From Treponema sp. (GTDB lineage: Bacteria > Spirochaetota > Spirochaetia > Treponematales > Treponemataceae): 47,383 nt of DNA. The notes beneath the pieces were generated by a model. The model saw only the letters and a list, made by a program, of their open reading frames with translations, was not told the DNA's origin and made no database searches. The translations under genes were made by a program, and so were the position numbers. Location of the stretch: positions 1-47,383 of the forward strand of contig JAEDCT010000018.1 in NCBI GenBank assembly GCA_016294035.1. Direction: 5' to 3'. Positions 31,399 to 39,108 of the stretch are shown one piece after another (the first letter of the stretch is position 1; each line of letters opens with the position of its first letter).

Positions 31399-32450
31399 TT
31401 TCCTTTCTCCGCAATTCTGTCCTGCATCTTAAGATATTTTTTCTGCCTGTTTTCCTCTCTGCGCTGCCTGAAGGTAGTCTTCTTCTTAATAGATGCCTCA
31501 ACGGGTTTATCACTAAGCTTGAGAAAAGCATTGGTAATAAAAACGGAAACAAGACAAAAGCCGGTAATAATTGCAACAGCCCATCTTCCAGTGTTTTCAA
31601 AAGGAAGACTGACGTTCATTCCATAGAAACTTGTGATTAAAGTTGGAGCCATGAGAACAAGATTCAGGACCGCAAGTTTTTTCATCACAATGTTAAGGTT
31701 ATTTGAAATGATGGATGTAAGTGTATCATTCATCTGTGCCATGATATTTGTATAGGTATCAGCCATTTCAAGAGCCTGGCGGTTATCAATCTCAACGTCG
31801 TCAATCCAATCCTGATCTTCCTCATCAAGCTTGATAACCTTTGTTTTTCTGAGTTTTTCAAGCAAAAGCTGATTTGCCTTGAGTGAAGTTGAGAAGTATG
31901 TGAGTGACTTCTGAATATTCTGAAGCTGAACAAGTTCCTGATTATGAACTGATCTCATTACTTCACCCTGAATTGTTGTTGAGCGTCTGTTCAATTCCTT
32001 GAGATATCTAAGGAACATAATGTCAGCACGAGCCATGAATCTAATGCTGAATGCAGTCAGATCGTTGAGGGAAAGTTCCTTCACACGGTTTGCAGCAAAA
32101 TCCTTAAGAACCTCACAATCTGTCCAGCAAATGGTAATGATTGTCTTAGTCATAAGGATAATACCAAGAGGTGCAGTAAAATAGCTTACATCATCACGTG
32201 GAGAAAATACAGGAAGACGAAGAATTTCCATGATGTAACCAGTATCATCATTTTTTTCAAGACGAGAAAGTTCATCAGTATCAAGAATATCCAGCATATT
32301 TTCCTGATCAATGCTGTATGTTTCTTCAAGAAGACGAATATCATCCCGGGTTACAGAGCGAGCATCAACCCATGTGTTCTTTTCTGCATCAAGTTCATTT
32401 TCATCTTTCTGAACAAGTTTTCCATTTTCCTGCTGCCAGTAAGTGATCAT
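31395..32450 (-). CDS. CorA-family divalent cation transporter
   Basis: 351 residues from ATG 32450, preceded by TGAGGTAGTC; the longer frame to 32516 reads into a promoter-like region. The soluble N-domain (LLEETYSIDQENMLDILDTD, SRLEKNDDTGYIMEILRLPV) leads through long helices to two C-terminal membrane segments, the first ending in the GMN signature (SFYGMNVSLPF) followed by VAIITGFCLVSVFITNAFL. This is the Mg2+/Co2+ channel family. It heads an operon with the SUMF1 gene and a gene of unknown function. Confidence 0.9.
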   Translation of the reverse strand: MITYWQQENGKLVQKDENELDAEKNTWVDARSVTRDDIRLLEETYSIDQENMLDILDTDELSRLEKNDDTGYIMEILRLPVFSPRDDVSYFTAPLGIILMTKTIITICWTDCEVLKDFAANRVKELSLNDLTAFSIRFMARADIMFLRYLKELNRRSTTIQGEVMRSVHNQELVQLQNIQKSLTYFSTSLKANQLLLEKLRKTKVIKLDEEDQDWIDDVEIDNRQALEMADTYTNIMAQMNDTLTSIISNNLNIVMKKLAVLNLVLMAPTLITSFYGMNVSLPFENTGRWAVAIITGFCLVSVFITNAFLKLSDKPVEASIKKKTTFRQRREENRQKKYLKMQDRIAEKGK

Positions 32451-32501
32451 GACTACCTCACAACTATGCCAAATATACTCAACGAGAGTATACCAAATAA
32501 A

Positions 32502-32533
32502 CAAAAAAAATACCATCTTGTTACAGATGGTAT
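32502..32533 (-). terminator. Rho-independent terminator of the 645-residue gene
   Basis: ATACCATCT (32510-32518) pairs perfectly with AGATGGTAT (32525-32533) around a six-base loop. Read on the minus strand the stem is followed by eight T. It lies about 30 bases after the stop of the upstream minus-strand gene and before corA. Confidence 0.85.
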
Positions 32534-32563
32534 CCTCATGAAAACTTTCTGTTAAAGCCAGTC

Positions 32564-34501
32564 CTAGTTTGACGGAAGATTCTTAACAATCTTGATAATG
32601 TAAAGCTCGGCGTATCTCTTCAAGGCTGGATGATTCTTGATTTTCATCATGCTTGGAGTATCTACGAGGGACTCAGCAAGAGAAGAGATTCTTTCCGCGG
32701 TGAAGGATTCTGCCTTAAGGGTTCGAAGTGTCTTTCTAAAGTAATCCCTGATAAGAGAGTTTACATCTTCAGTAAGATTTTCATAATTCTGCTTGCCGAT
32801 TCGGTCATTCCATTCGTGAACATAACTCTTAAGCTCACGGTCAAGAGTGCTTGATTCAGGAACGAACTGCTTTTCAATTTCCATTGCAGCTTTTCTAAGT
32901 TCACGGCGGCGGGAAAGCTTTGTGTCAATACTGTCATCAGCATCACGCTTTCTGAAAAGTTCCTGCTCTTCTTGCTTGATTTCCTCATGAATTTTTTCTA
33001 CTGCAGTAGGTCTCTGCTTTTTAACCTTTGGCTTTGGTTTCCTGAACAGAAGCTTCATAATAAAAGAAACAATAGGGAATGTGTACCAGAAAGGAAGCTT
33101 AAGCTTAGCATCAGAAAGAATTTCTGCACGGCTAATCATAAGAATCTCACTGAATGGAACAAGTGAACCATCCCTGAACAAAACCACATGTCCCGGTGTC
33201 TGATCCTCGAAAGAAATAACAGGTGCAAAGGATGAAGTCAAAAGTGCATACAAAATAGGATCAGCAGACTTAAGTTCCCTTTCAAGACAAATTTCAAAGG
33301 CTGCATTTTCCTTCATTTCACGAAGAGTATCATACTCAAGAAGATGCCTGTACCAGATCTTGATAAGGCTCTCACGAACAACAAGACGAACATCATTGCA
33401 AAGGCGGATAATCAAAGGCATAACCCTGTCCTTGCAGATATAATATCCGGTTTCATCATTAACGCGGAAAATCAAAAGTTCCGGAAGCTGATTTCCGATT
33501 GATTCTGAAGAAAGTGCCTTCAAATGTTCTTTAAGCTCATCTTCCTTGTACTGACCCAGAAGCGGAATTCCATTCTTATCCTTCATTTTTACCACATCAT
33601 CCATTGAATAGTAGTAAGGAGGATTCTTCATGAGAGTATCCAGCTGCTTGAATGCGGCCTCTTTCTGAATTCTTTCAGCGGCCTTTGACTTGTAATAATT
33701 TATGACCAATTCAATGATTGCAACACTCTGGAGAATCGTAATGTCTTCTGGAGTAAAATCCTTAAGCTTAGTGTAATCCTGTTTGATAAAATAGAAAAGC
33801 TGATTCCAATAGTAGAAATTGTCACCGTTTGTCTTTAGGGATTCCAGGGATGCCTGGGCATTTGACATAAACTGACTGAAGAAATTTTTTATTGAAAGTT
33901 CTTTTCCAGGATTTGAAATCGTAAGTTTCTTGAGGAAGTAATCATGGGACTCTTCCTTGTGAAGGAAATTCTGAATTTTCTTGAGAACGACTGAAATAAG
34001 AAGTGACATTGAAACTGATGAAGGCAAAAGAAGTGCAGGAAGATTCTTTGAGAATGTCACGCTGTAAAGATACTTCTCGCTTACCTCATCCTTTTCCAGC
34101 TTTGAATAGAAAAAGTCATCTGCATTTTTCCGTGTTGTGATTTCAGTTGGAACTGCCTTTGGAAGTTCATTTATATTAGGAAAAGTAACGGTGAAATTTG
34201 TTTCACACTGTGTATAGATTGAGGCATATCTTTCAATATAATACGGAACAACGAAAATATATTCCTTGTTACGGATTGATCCAATCACAACCTGACGTTC
34301 ATCAACAAGCTTATTGATTTCCACTTCAACAGGTTCCTTGAAATCAGTTCCACAAAAAACAACGAGATCAGAATTTTCCTCAAGATGATGCTGGGCATAC
34401 CTGTGAACATACTCACAGAAATCCTGATAATCCAGCATTCCATTTTTCTGCTTTGAAGCATTATATTTGAGAAGAGTCAAAATATTTGAAGATGTAGCCA
34501 T
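32564..34501 (-). CDS. Large conserved hypothetical protein (645 aa)
   Basis: Family not recognised. The product is mostly helical and charged, with no signal peptide. The N-terminal third looks alpha/beta (DLVVFCGTDFKEPVEVEINK, YIFVVPYYIERYASIYTQC). A short hydrophobic, aromatic stretch at about 475-495 (FWYTFPIVSFIMKLLF) is followed by the basic KPKPKVKKQRP, which could lie along the membrane. The C-terminal third is coiled-coil-like (KIHEEIKQEEQELFRKRDAD). It is a single-gene unit with its own promoter and terminator. The start has no Shine-Dalgarno but sits six bases after a -10 box, predicting a leaderless mRNA. Confidence 0.7.
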   Translation of the reverse strand: MATSSNILTLLKYNASKQKNGMLDYQDFCEYVHRYAQHHLEENSDLVVFCGTDFKEPVEVEINKLVDERQVVIGSIRNKEYIFVVPYYIERYASIYTQCETNFTVTFPNINELPKAVPTEITTRKNADDFFYSKLEKDEVSEKYLYSVTFSKNLPALLLPSSVSMSLLISVVLKKIQNFLHKEESHDYFLKKLTISNPGKELSIKNFFSQFMSNAQASLESLKTNGDNFYYWNQLFYFIKQDYTKLKDFTPEDITILQSVAIIELVINYYKSKAAERIQKEAAFKQLDTLMKNPPYYYSMDDVVKMKDKNGIPLLGQYKEDELKEHLKALSSESIGNQLPELLIFRVNDETGYYICKDRVMPLIIRLCNDVRLVVRESLIKIWYRHLLEYDTLREMKENAAFEICLERELKSADPILYALLTSSFAPVISFEDQTPGHVVLFRDGSLVPFSEILMISRAEILSDAKLKLPFWYTFPIVSFIMKLLFRKPKPKVKKQRPTAVEKIHEEIKQEEQELFRKRDADDSIDTKLSRRRELRKAAMEIEKQFVPESSTLDRELKSYVHEWNDRIGKQNYENLTEDVNSLIRDYFRKTLRTLKAESFTAERISSLAESLVDTPSMMKIKNHPALKRYAELYIIKIVKNLPSN

Positions 34502-34507
34502 AAGTTA

Positions 34508-34536
34508 ATTATACTTGTGAAAATGAAAATTTTCAA
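34508..34536 (-). promoter_or_regulatory. Strong promoter six bases before the 645-aa start (leaderless geometry)
   Basis: Read on the minus strand: TTGAAA (34536-34531), 17 bases, TATAAT (34513-34508), then only TAACTT before ATG at 34501. Transcription normally starts about seven bases after the -10 box, that is, on the start codon itself. Confidence 0.7.
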
Positions 34537-34735
34537 CAATAGCCACCACAAATTAATGGTTAACAAATCAGCAGAACAAAAAAAAATCAATAAATAATTC
34601 CATTTTTTTTACATTTTGAGTTTTTTAGTGACAATAAATATATATGACATCCAGTACACAGGATGCACAAGATTTTTCTAAATTAAAACTGCAGTTATTA
34701 GGAAATCAAAAAAAACAATTTACGGGAGAATTTTT

Positions 34736-35134
34736 ATGAATTCACTGAATCAGATTATTCTGGAAGGAAATGTTGTAAGACAGCCGGAAAAACATGAAGC
34801 AAAAGGACACAAGGTCTGTACCGTACCCATTGCCGTTAACAGAAGATACAAGAACAGTTCAGGAGAAAACGTTGACGAGGTTTCCTATTTCAACATTTCC
34901 ACATTTGGACCAGTTGCTGACCTATGCGAAAAATGGTGTCCAAAGGGAAGAGGAATCCGCGTGGTAGGAAGACTCAAGCAGAGTACATGGAAAACAGAAG
35001 ATGGGAAAAACCGGAGCCAGATTGAAATCATTGCCGAGCATGTAGAATTCAAGCCATTCAAGAAAACAACTGAACATGAATCTGATTCTCAGGAAGAAGA
35101 AGCTGTCCAGGAAAAGGAAGCAGTTTCTTTTTAA
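34736..35134 (+). CDS. ssb: Single-stranded DNA-binding protein
   Basis: 132 residues: an OB fold of about 105 (NQIILEGNVVRQPEKHE, CTVPIAVNRRYK, VSYFNISTFGPVADLCEKWC, RGIRVVGRLKQSTWKTEDGK, IEIIAEHVEFKPF) and a short acidic tail. The tail ends QEKEAVSF rather than the DDDIPF seen in many bacteria, though the final Phe is kept. This may be an accessory or lineage-specific SSB. ACGGGAG precedes the ATG. It is transcribed alone and ends before an inverted repeat shared with the convergent U32 gene. Confidence 0.88.
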   Translation: MNSLNQIILEGNVVRQPEKHEAKGHKVCTVPIAVNRRYKNSSGENVDEVSYFNISTFGPVADLCEKWCPKGRGIRVVGRLKQSTWKTEDGKNRSQIEIIAEHVEFKPFKKTTEHESDSQEEEAVQEKEAVSF

Positions 35135-35148
35135 GAGTGAAAATCGGC

Positions 35149-35187
35149 GAAGTACATGGTAATCCAACAATGACTATCATGTACTTC
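35149..35187. terminator. Inverted repeat between convergent ssb and U32 genes
   Basis: GAAGTACATG (35149-35158) is exactly complemented at 35178-35187, with a 19-base loop and further partial pairing inward. It lies in the short gap between two convergent genes and could end transcription from either side, though no clear T run follows. Confidence 0.5.
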
Positions 35188-35239
35188 ATCATTCTGAATT
35201 GGGAAGGGTCATATTTCTTAAAAATAAATCCTGCGGCAG

Positions 35240-37495
35240 TTACTTGCGGCGACCATTCTTTTTTGGAGCTGCATTGAGTTTCTGCTGTTCGGAAATAGCC
35301 TTGTAAGCCTCCATTTTTTCCGGATTGAAAAAGCCATCCTTCCAGTTGAAACGTGAGGCCCCGGGAATGAACTCCCTTTTCTGAATGATTGAAAGCATGT
35401 CCTTAATGTCGCTCTTAAGAACGCGAGTCTTGGAAAAATCAATAAGCTGATGAGTCCAGCCTCTGTTTTTGAGAACATCCATTTTATCAAGGAGAGAGAA
35501 AGGATATTCACTCATTACAAATGAACCGTCTTCTGTTGAGTTAACCTTGAAGCCCACTGATTCCTTGTCGCTGAAATAGGTAAAATCATAGTCCTTTGGA
35601 AGCTTAAATCTCATTCTGAAAAGAGTTGGATATGAGAAAACGCTCACCAGAACCCGTGATCTTTCCTTGCCTTCGAAACACTCTTCAAGATTATCCTGAG
35701 AATTTTCTGCAGGAGTCTGGAGTGCCATTATATTAAGGTTTTCAAGGAAACTGACTGCCCATTTGTTGAAAGTATACAAATAAGGACCAGCAATCATGTG
35801 AATATTTTTATCATGCTTTGACTTAAGAATGTTCACGTGAGCCAGATTATTCACCACAAAGTTTGTGAATCCCTTTTCAATAAGAATATTGATTTTAGAT
35901 TCCAAATCACCAAGCACTCCCTCTGGAACAAAGGGATCCAGTGAAATGAAGACAGTCTTCTTGCTGTAAGGCAAGAGCGGTTTTTCAGGAGTATCCTTGT
36001 TAAGGAGGTCATAGGAAGTTTCAGAATTAAGTTCAATTATAACGCGAACTGGATGAAAGCCCTGAACGACAAATGCATCAGAAACTGTAGAAACCTGAAC
36101 ATAAAGTCCTTCAGGGAACCAGTTAAGTTCATTCTTTTCAAGTGGAGTCAAATCAAGAATTGGAAGACGCTCTGAACCAGGCTGAAGTCTAAACTGTGCA
36201 AGGTCCTGAGGCAAAATTCTCTTGTATCTCTTTGACATGGATTTAGTCTGAAGAAGATAAACTGCATCACCTTTTGTAAATCCACGAGGAATATCAATCC
36301 AGCGGTTACCTTTTTCATCAGTCTTTACGAGTCTGACCTTATGACTTGAGCGGCCAGAATCATCTTTTTTGTGAAGGCGAATGCTGTCACCAGGATCTGG
36401 ATCATAATCTCCGCCATGAAGAAGTGCCATGGAAATTTCCTGGTTTTTCTTATCATCATCAGTGTCTGTTGCAGTCTTCCTGATAAAATTCTGGTACTCG
36501 AGTTTTTCTTCCGCTTTTGGCTCGCGAACAACTGAAAGATTTCCAAGATAAATTCCTGTGCCACCAGCTTGATTTGGATTGAGAATCTTTTGACCGGCAT
36601 TATCAACACCATCAGAAACACTGCTGAAGCCATACCAGTAATCAGTTTTTGAACGGGCAAAATCCGTGCTCAAAATTCGCTTGCCTTCTGCGACGGCACC
36701 TTTTCTGTCATTCTGCCAGTGATCAATGACATATCTGTAGGCTGCTGTAACTGCACCGACATATTCTGCACTTTTCATGCGGCCTTCTATCTTGAAACTG
36801 TCAATTCCGGCCTCACAAAGTTCTGGAATATGATCAATAAGCTGAAGGTCACATGGTGAAAAATAATATCCCTGCTCAGTTGTTCCACCGGTTTCCGCAG
36901 TATAGAATCTTCTGCATGCCTGAGTACAAACTCCACGGTTTGCAGACTTACCGCCAAGGAAACTCGAAAAAAGACAAAGTCCGCTTTCACTGACGCAAAG
37001 TGCACCATGAACGAACATTTCAAGCTCAGCGTTTGTATTTGCCTTAATTGCCTTAACTTCATCAAGACCAAGCTCACGGGCAACAACAACACGTTTCAAT
37101 CCCTGCTTGCACAAAAGATTTGCAGCAGCCGAACTTTCAACGTTCATCTGAGTTGAAGCATGAAGCTCAAGGTCAGGAAAGAACTCCTGGCACATTCTGA
37201 CAACACCAAGATCCTGAACAATAAGCCCGTCTGGATGAACCTTATCAAGATAGTTCAGGAATCTGTAGAGCCTTTCTGTTTCATGTTCCTCGCAAACTGT
37301 ATTTACAGTAACGTATATTTTTTTACCGAGACGATGAACACTCTGCACTGCACCTTCAAATTCTCTCCAAGAAAAATTTGAAGATCTCAGGCGAGCGTTA
37401 AAACTTTTGAGTCCCATGTAAACTGCATCAGCACCCTCACCAATTGCGGCTTCTAGTGCTTCAATATTTCCTGCTGGAGCTAGTAATTCTGTCAT
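35240..37495 (-). CDS. Peptidase U32 family protein (RlhA/TrhP-like RNA hydroxylation)
   Basis: 751 residues from ATG 37495 (MTELLAPAGNIEALEAAIGE), where homology to the family begins; the reading frame stays open for 114 more codons but those run antisense through the RecQ gene and are rejected. The barrel domain has GADAVYMGLKSFNAR, DLGVVRMCQEFFPDLELHAS and the U32 signature ELEMFVHGALCVSESGLCLFS, with Cys residues in SANRGVCTQACRRFY. Later parts correspond to the DUF3656-type region of RlhA. Relatives hydroxylate a cytidine of 23S rRNA (RlhA) or uridine 34 of tRNA (TrhP) using prephenate-dependent chemistry. At 751 residues it is longer than enterobacterial RlhA (about 650). The C-terminus is basic (KKNGRRK). 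Confidence 0.85.
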   Translation of the reverse strand: MTELLAPAGNIEALEAAIGEGADAVYMGLKSFNARLRSSNFSWREFEGAVQSVHRLGKKIYVTVNTVCEEHETERLYRFLNYLDKVHPDGLIVQDLGVVRMCQEFFPDLELHASTQMNVESSAAANLLCKQGLKRVVVARELGLDEVKAIKANTNAELEMFVHGALCVSESGLCLFSSFLGGKSANRGVCTQACRRFYTAETGGTTEQGYYFSPCDLQLIDHIPELCEAGIDSFKIEGRMKSAEYVGAVTAAYRYVIDHWQNDRKGAVAEGKRILSTDFARSKTDYWYGFSSVSDGVDNAGQKILNPNQAGGTGIYLGNLSVVREPKAEEKLEYQNFIRKTATDTDDDKKNQEISMALLHGGDYDPDPGDSIRLHKKDDSGRSSHKVRLVKTDEKGNRWIDIPRGFTKGDAVYLLQTKSMSKRYKRILPQDLAQFRLQPGSERLPILDLTPLEKNELNWFPEGLYVQVSTVSDAFVVQGFHPVRVIIELNSETSYDLLNKDTPEKPLLPYSKKTVFISLDPFVPEGVLGDLESKINILIEKGFTNFVVNNLAHVNILKSKHDKNIHMIAGPYLYTFNKWAVSFLENLNIMALQTPAENSQDNLEECFEGKERSRVLVSVFSYPTLFRMRFKLPKDYDFTYFSDKESVGFKVNSTEDGSFVMSEYPFSLLDKMDVLKNRGWTHQLIDFSKTRVLKSDIKDMLSIIQKREFIPGASRFNWKDGFFNPEKMEAYKAISEQQKLNAAPKKNGRRK

Positions 37496-37530
37496 GAGAC
37501 TAATAGTACAGTATTTTTTAGGAGTAAACA

Positions 37531-39108
37531 ATGTCAACACACAAAAATGAATGCACATGCTTTGAAGAAGGCATAGACTATCCTGCACAAAAAACCGACA
37601 CGGCAAATTTTGAAACCGATGATCAGGCCCTTCTGGCAGCACGAAAAGCCTTTGGAATAACTTATTTGTTTCCCTGGCAAAGAATTGTAATTGCCAACAT
37701 TCTTGATTCCACAACAAATCAAAAATGTGAGGAAACTGACCTGGAATCAAACTCCAGGCAAATTGTGCTTTTACCAACTGGAGCAGGAAAATCATTGTGC
37801 TTTCTGACACCGGCAATTCTGCTGGACGGTCCCACACTTGTCCTCTACCCGCTTCTTGCCCTAATGTCTGACCAGAAAAGACGAATGGATGAAGGCGGAA
37901 TTCCCAGCGTTATTTTCAAGGGCGGAATGACTGAAAAAGAATATGCGGAAAACTTTATTAAAATCAGGAATGGGGCAAAAATCATTCTGGCAAATCCTGA
38001 AGTTCTTCAAAACAAAAAACTCGTTGCAGAACTGGCAAAACACAAAATCAGTCACATTGCAATTGACGAAGCACATTGTGTAAGTGAATGGGGAGACAGT
38101 TTCAGACCTGCCTACCTTACCCTGGGAAAAATAATAAAAGAGCTTCAGGTTCCATGCGTTACGGCTTTTACGGCAACAGCATCACCTCAGGTTCTTTCCC
38201 GTATTTCTGAAGTTCTTTTTGAAGGTGAAGCTCACATTGTACGAAGTGAAAGTGACAGGCCGAACATACACTACTTTGTGGTAAACACTTTTTCAAAGAA
38301 AAAAACTGCCTTGCTTATGGCCATGAAACTTCCGAAACCACTTATTATTTTTTGCGGCACAAGAAAAAAAAGCGAGGATATGGCTCATGAACTGGCTCCA
38401 ATCATTGGAACAGATAAGGTCAAGTTTTACCACGCAGGTTTAGAACGGGAGGAAAAATCGAAAGTAGAAAAATGGTTTTACCCGAAAACTGATGCAATAC
38501 TCTGCTGCACATGCGCTTTTGGAATGGGCGTCGACAAGAAGGACATACACACGGTAATTCATTTAGAACCCAGTCCAACTGCTGAAAGTTACATTCAGGA
38601 AGCCGGTAGAGGTGGCCGAGACGGATCAATTGCAAATGCATATCTTTTGTGGAGTCCGGAAGATTCCATGAAAGCAAGTAAGCTTAAAGATGATTCCAGG
38701 AATAAAGTCATGTCGCTCTTTGCAGAATCTACAACTTGCAGAAGACAGATTCTTCTTGATGCTCTCGGAGGGGAAAAGGTTTTCTGTGAAGGATGCGATA
38801 TATGCATCTCGGGGAAGTCTCCGGCACCGGCAAGGGACGCAGGAAATATTCTTGAAATAATCAGGAAAAAACCAAATCAACTTACAATTGCAGGCCTTAA
38901 CAATGAAGCTATTGAAAAGCTCAATGAAAAAAGCCTGAAAGAAATCGGATGGAGCATTTACGATCATTCTGACACTCAGGAAATAATCTCAAACCTTGAA
39001 AAATTGAAACTCATCAGGGTGAGAAAATTCCCGTGGCAGAACACAATTTGCCTTAACACAAAATCTGCTAGAACTGAACTTTCGAAGTATTTTCAGGAGA
39101 AACAATAA
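37531..39108 (+). CDS. RecQ-type ATP-dependent DNA helicase
   Basis: 525 residues; TTAGGAG precedes the ATG. Helicase motifs: FPWQRIVIANIL (motif 0), LLPTGAGKSLCF (I), TLVLYPLLALMSDQ (Ia), IAIDEAHCVSEWGDSFRPAY (II and the RecQ aromatic-rich loop), TAFTATASPQV (III), FCGTRKKSEDMA (IV), CTCAFGMGVDKKDIHTVIHL (V) and QEAGRGGRDG (VI). A zinc-type cysteine set (CRRQ...CEGCDIC) and a short winged-helix-like C-terminus follow, with no HRDC domain, so it is a compact RecQ. It starts only 35 bases from the divergent U32 gene, and its 3' end overlaps the convergent M16 gene by 41 bases. Confidence 0.87.
   Translation: MSTHKNECTCFEEGIDYPAQKTDTANFETDDQALLAARKAFGITYLFPWQRIVIANILDSTTNQKCEETDLESNSRQIVLLPTGAGKSLCFLTPAILLDGPTLVLYPLLALMSDQKRRMDEGGIPSVIFKGGMTEKEYAENFIKIRNGAKIILANPEVLQNKKLVAELAKHKISHIAIDEAHCVSEWGDSFRPAYLTLGKIIKELQVPCVTAFTATASPQVLSRISEVLFEGEAHIVRSESDRPNIHYFVVNTFSKKKTALLMAMKLPKPLIIFCGTRKKSEDMAHELAPIIGTDKVKFYHAGLEREEKSKVEKWFYPKTDAILCCTCAFGMGVDKKDIHTVIHLEPSPTAESYIQEAGRGGRDGSIANAYLLWSPEDSMKASKLKDDSRNKVMSLFAESTTCRRQILLDALGGEKVFCEGCDICISGKSPAPARDAGNILEIIRKKPNQLTIAGLNNEAIEKLNEKSLKEIGWSIYDHSDTQEIISNLEKLKLIRVRKFPWQNTICLNTKSARTELSKYFQEKQ

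Noticed and set aside
37496..37837. N-terminal extension of the U32 protein
   Set aside because: These codons run antisense through the start of the RecQ gene and do not resemble the family, which begins at MTELLAPAG.
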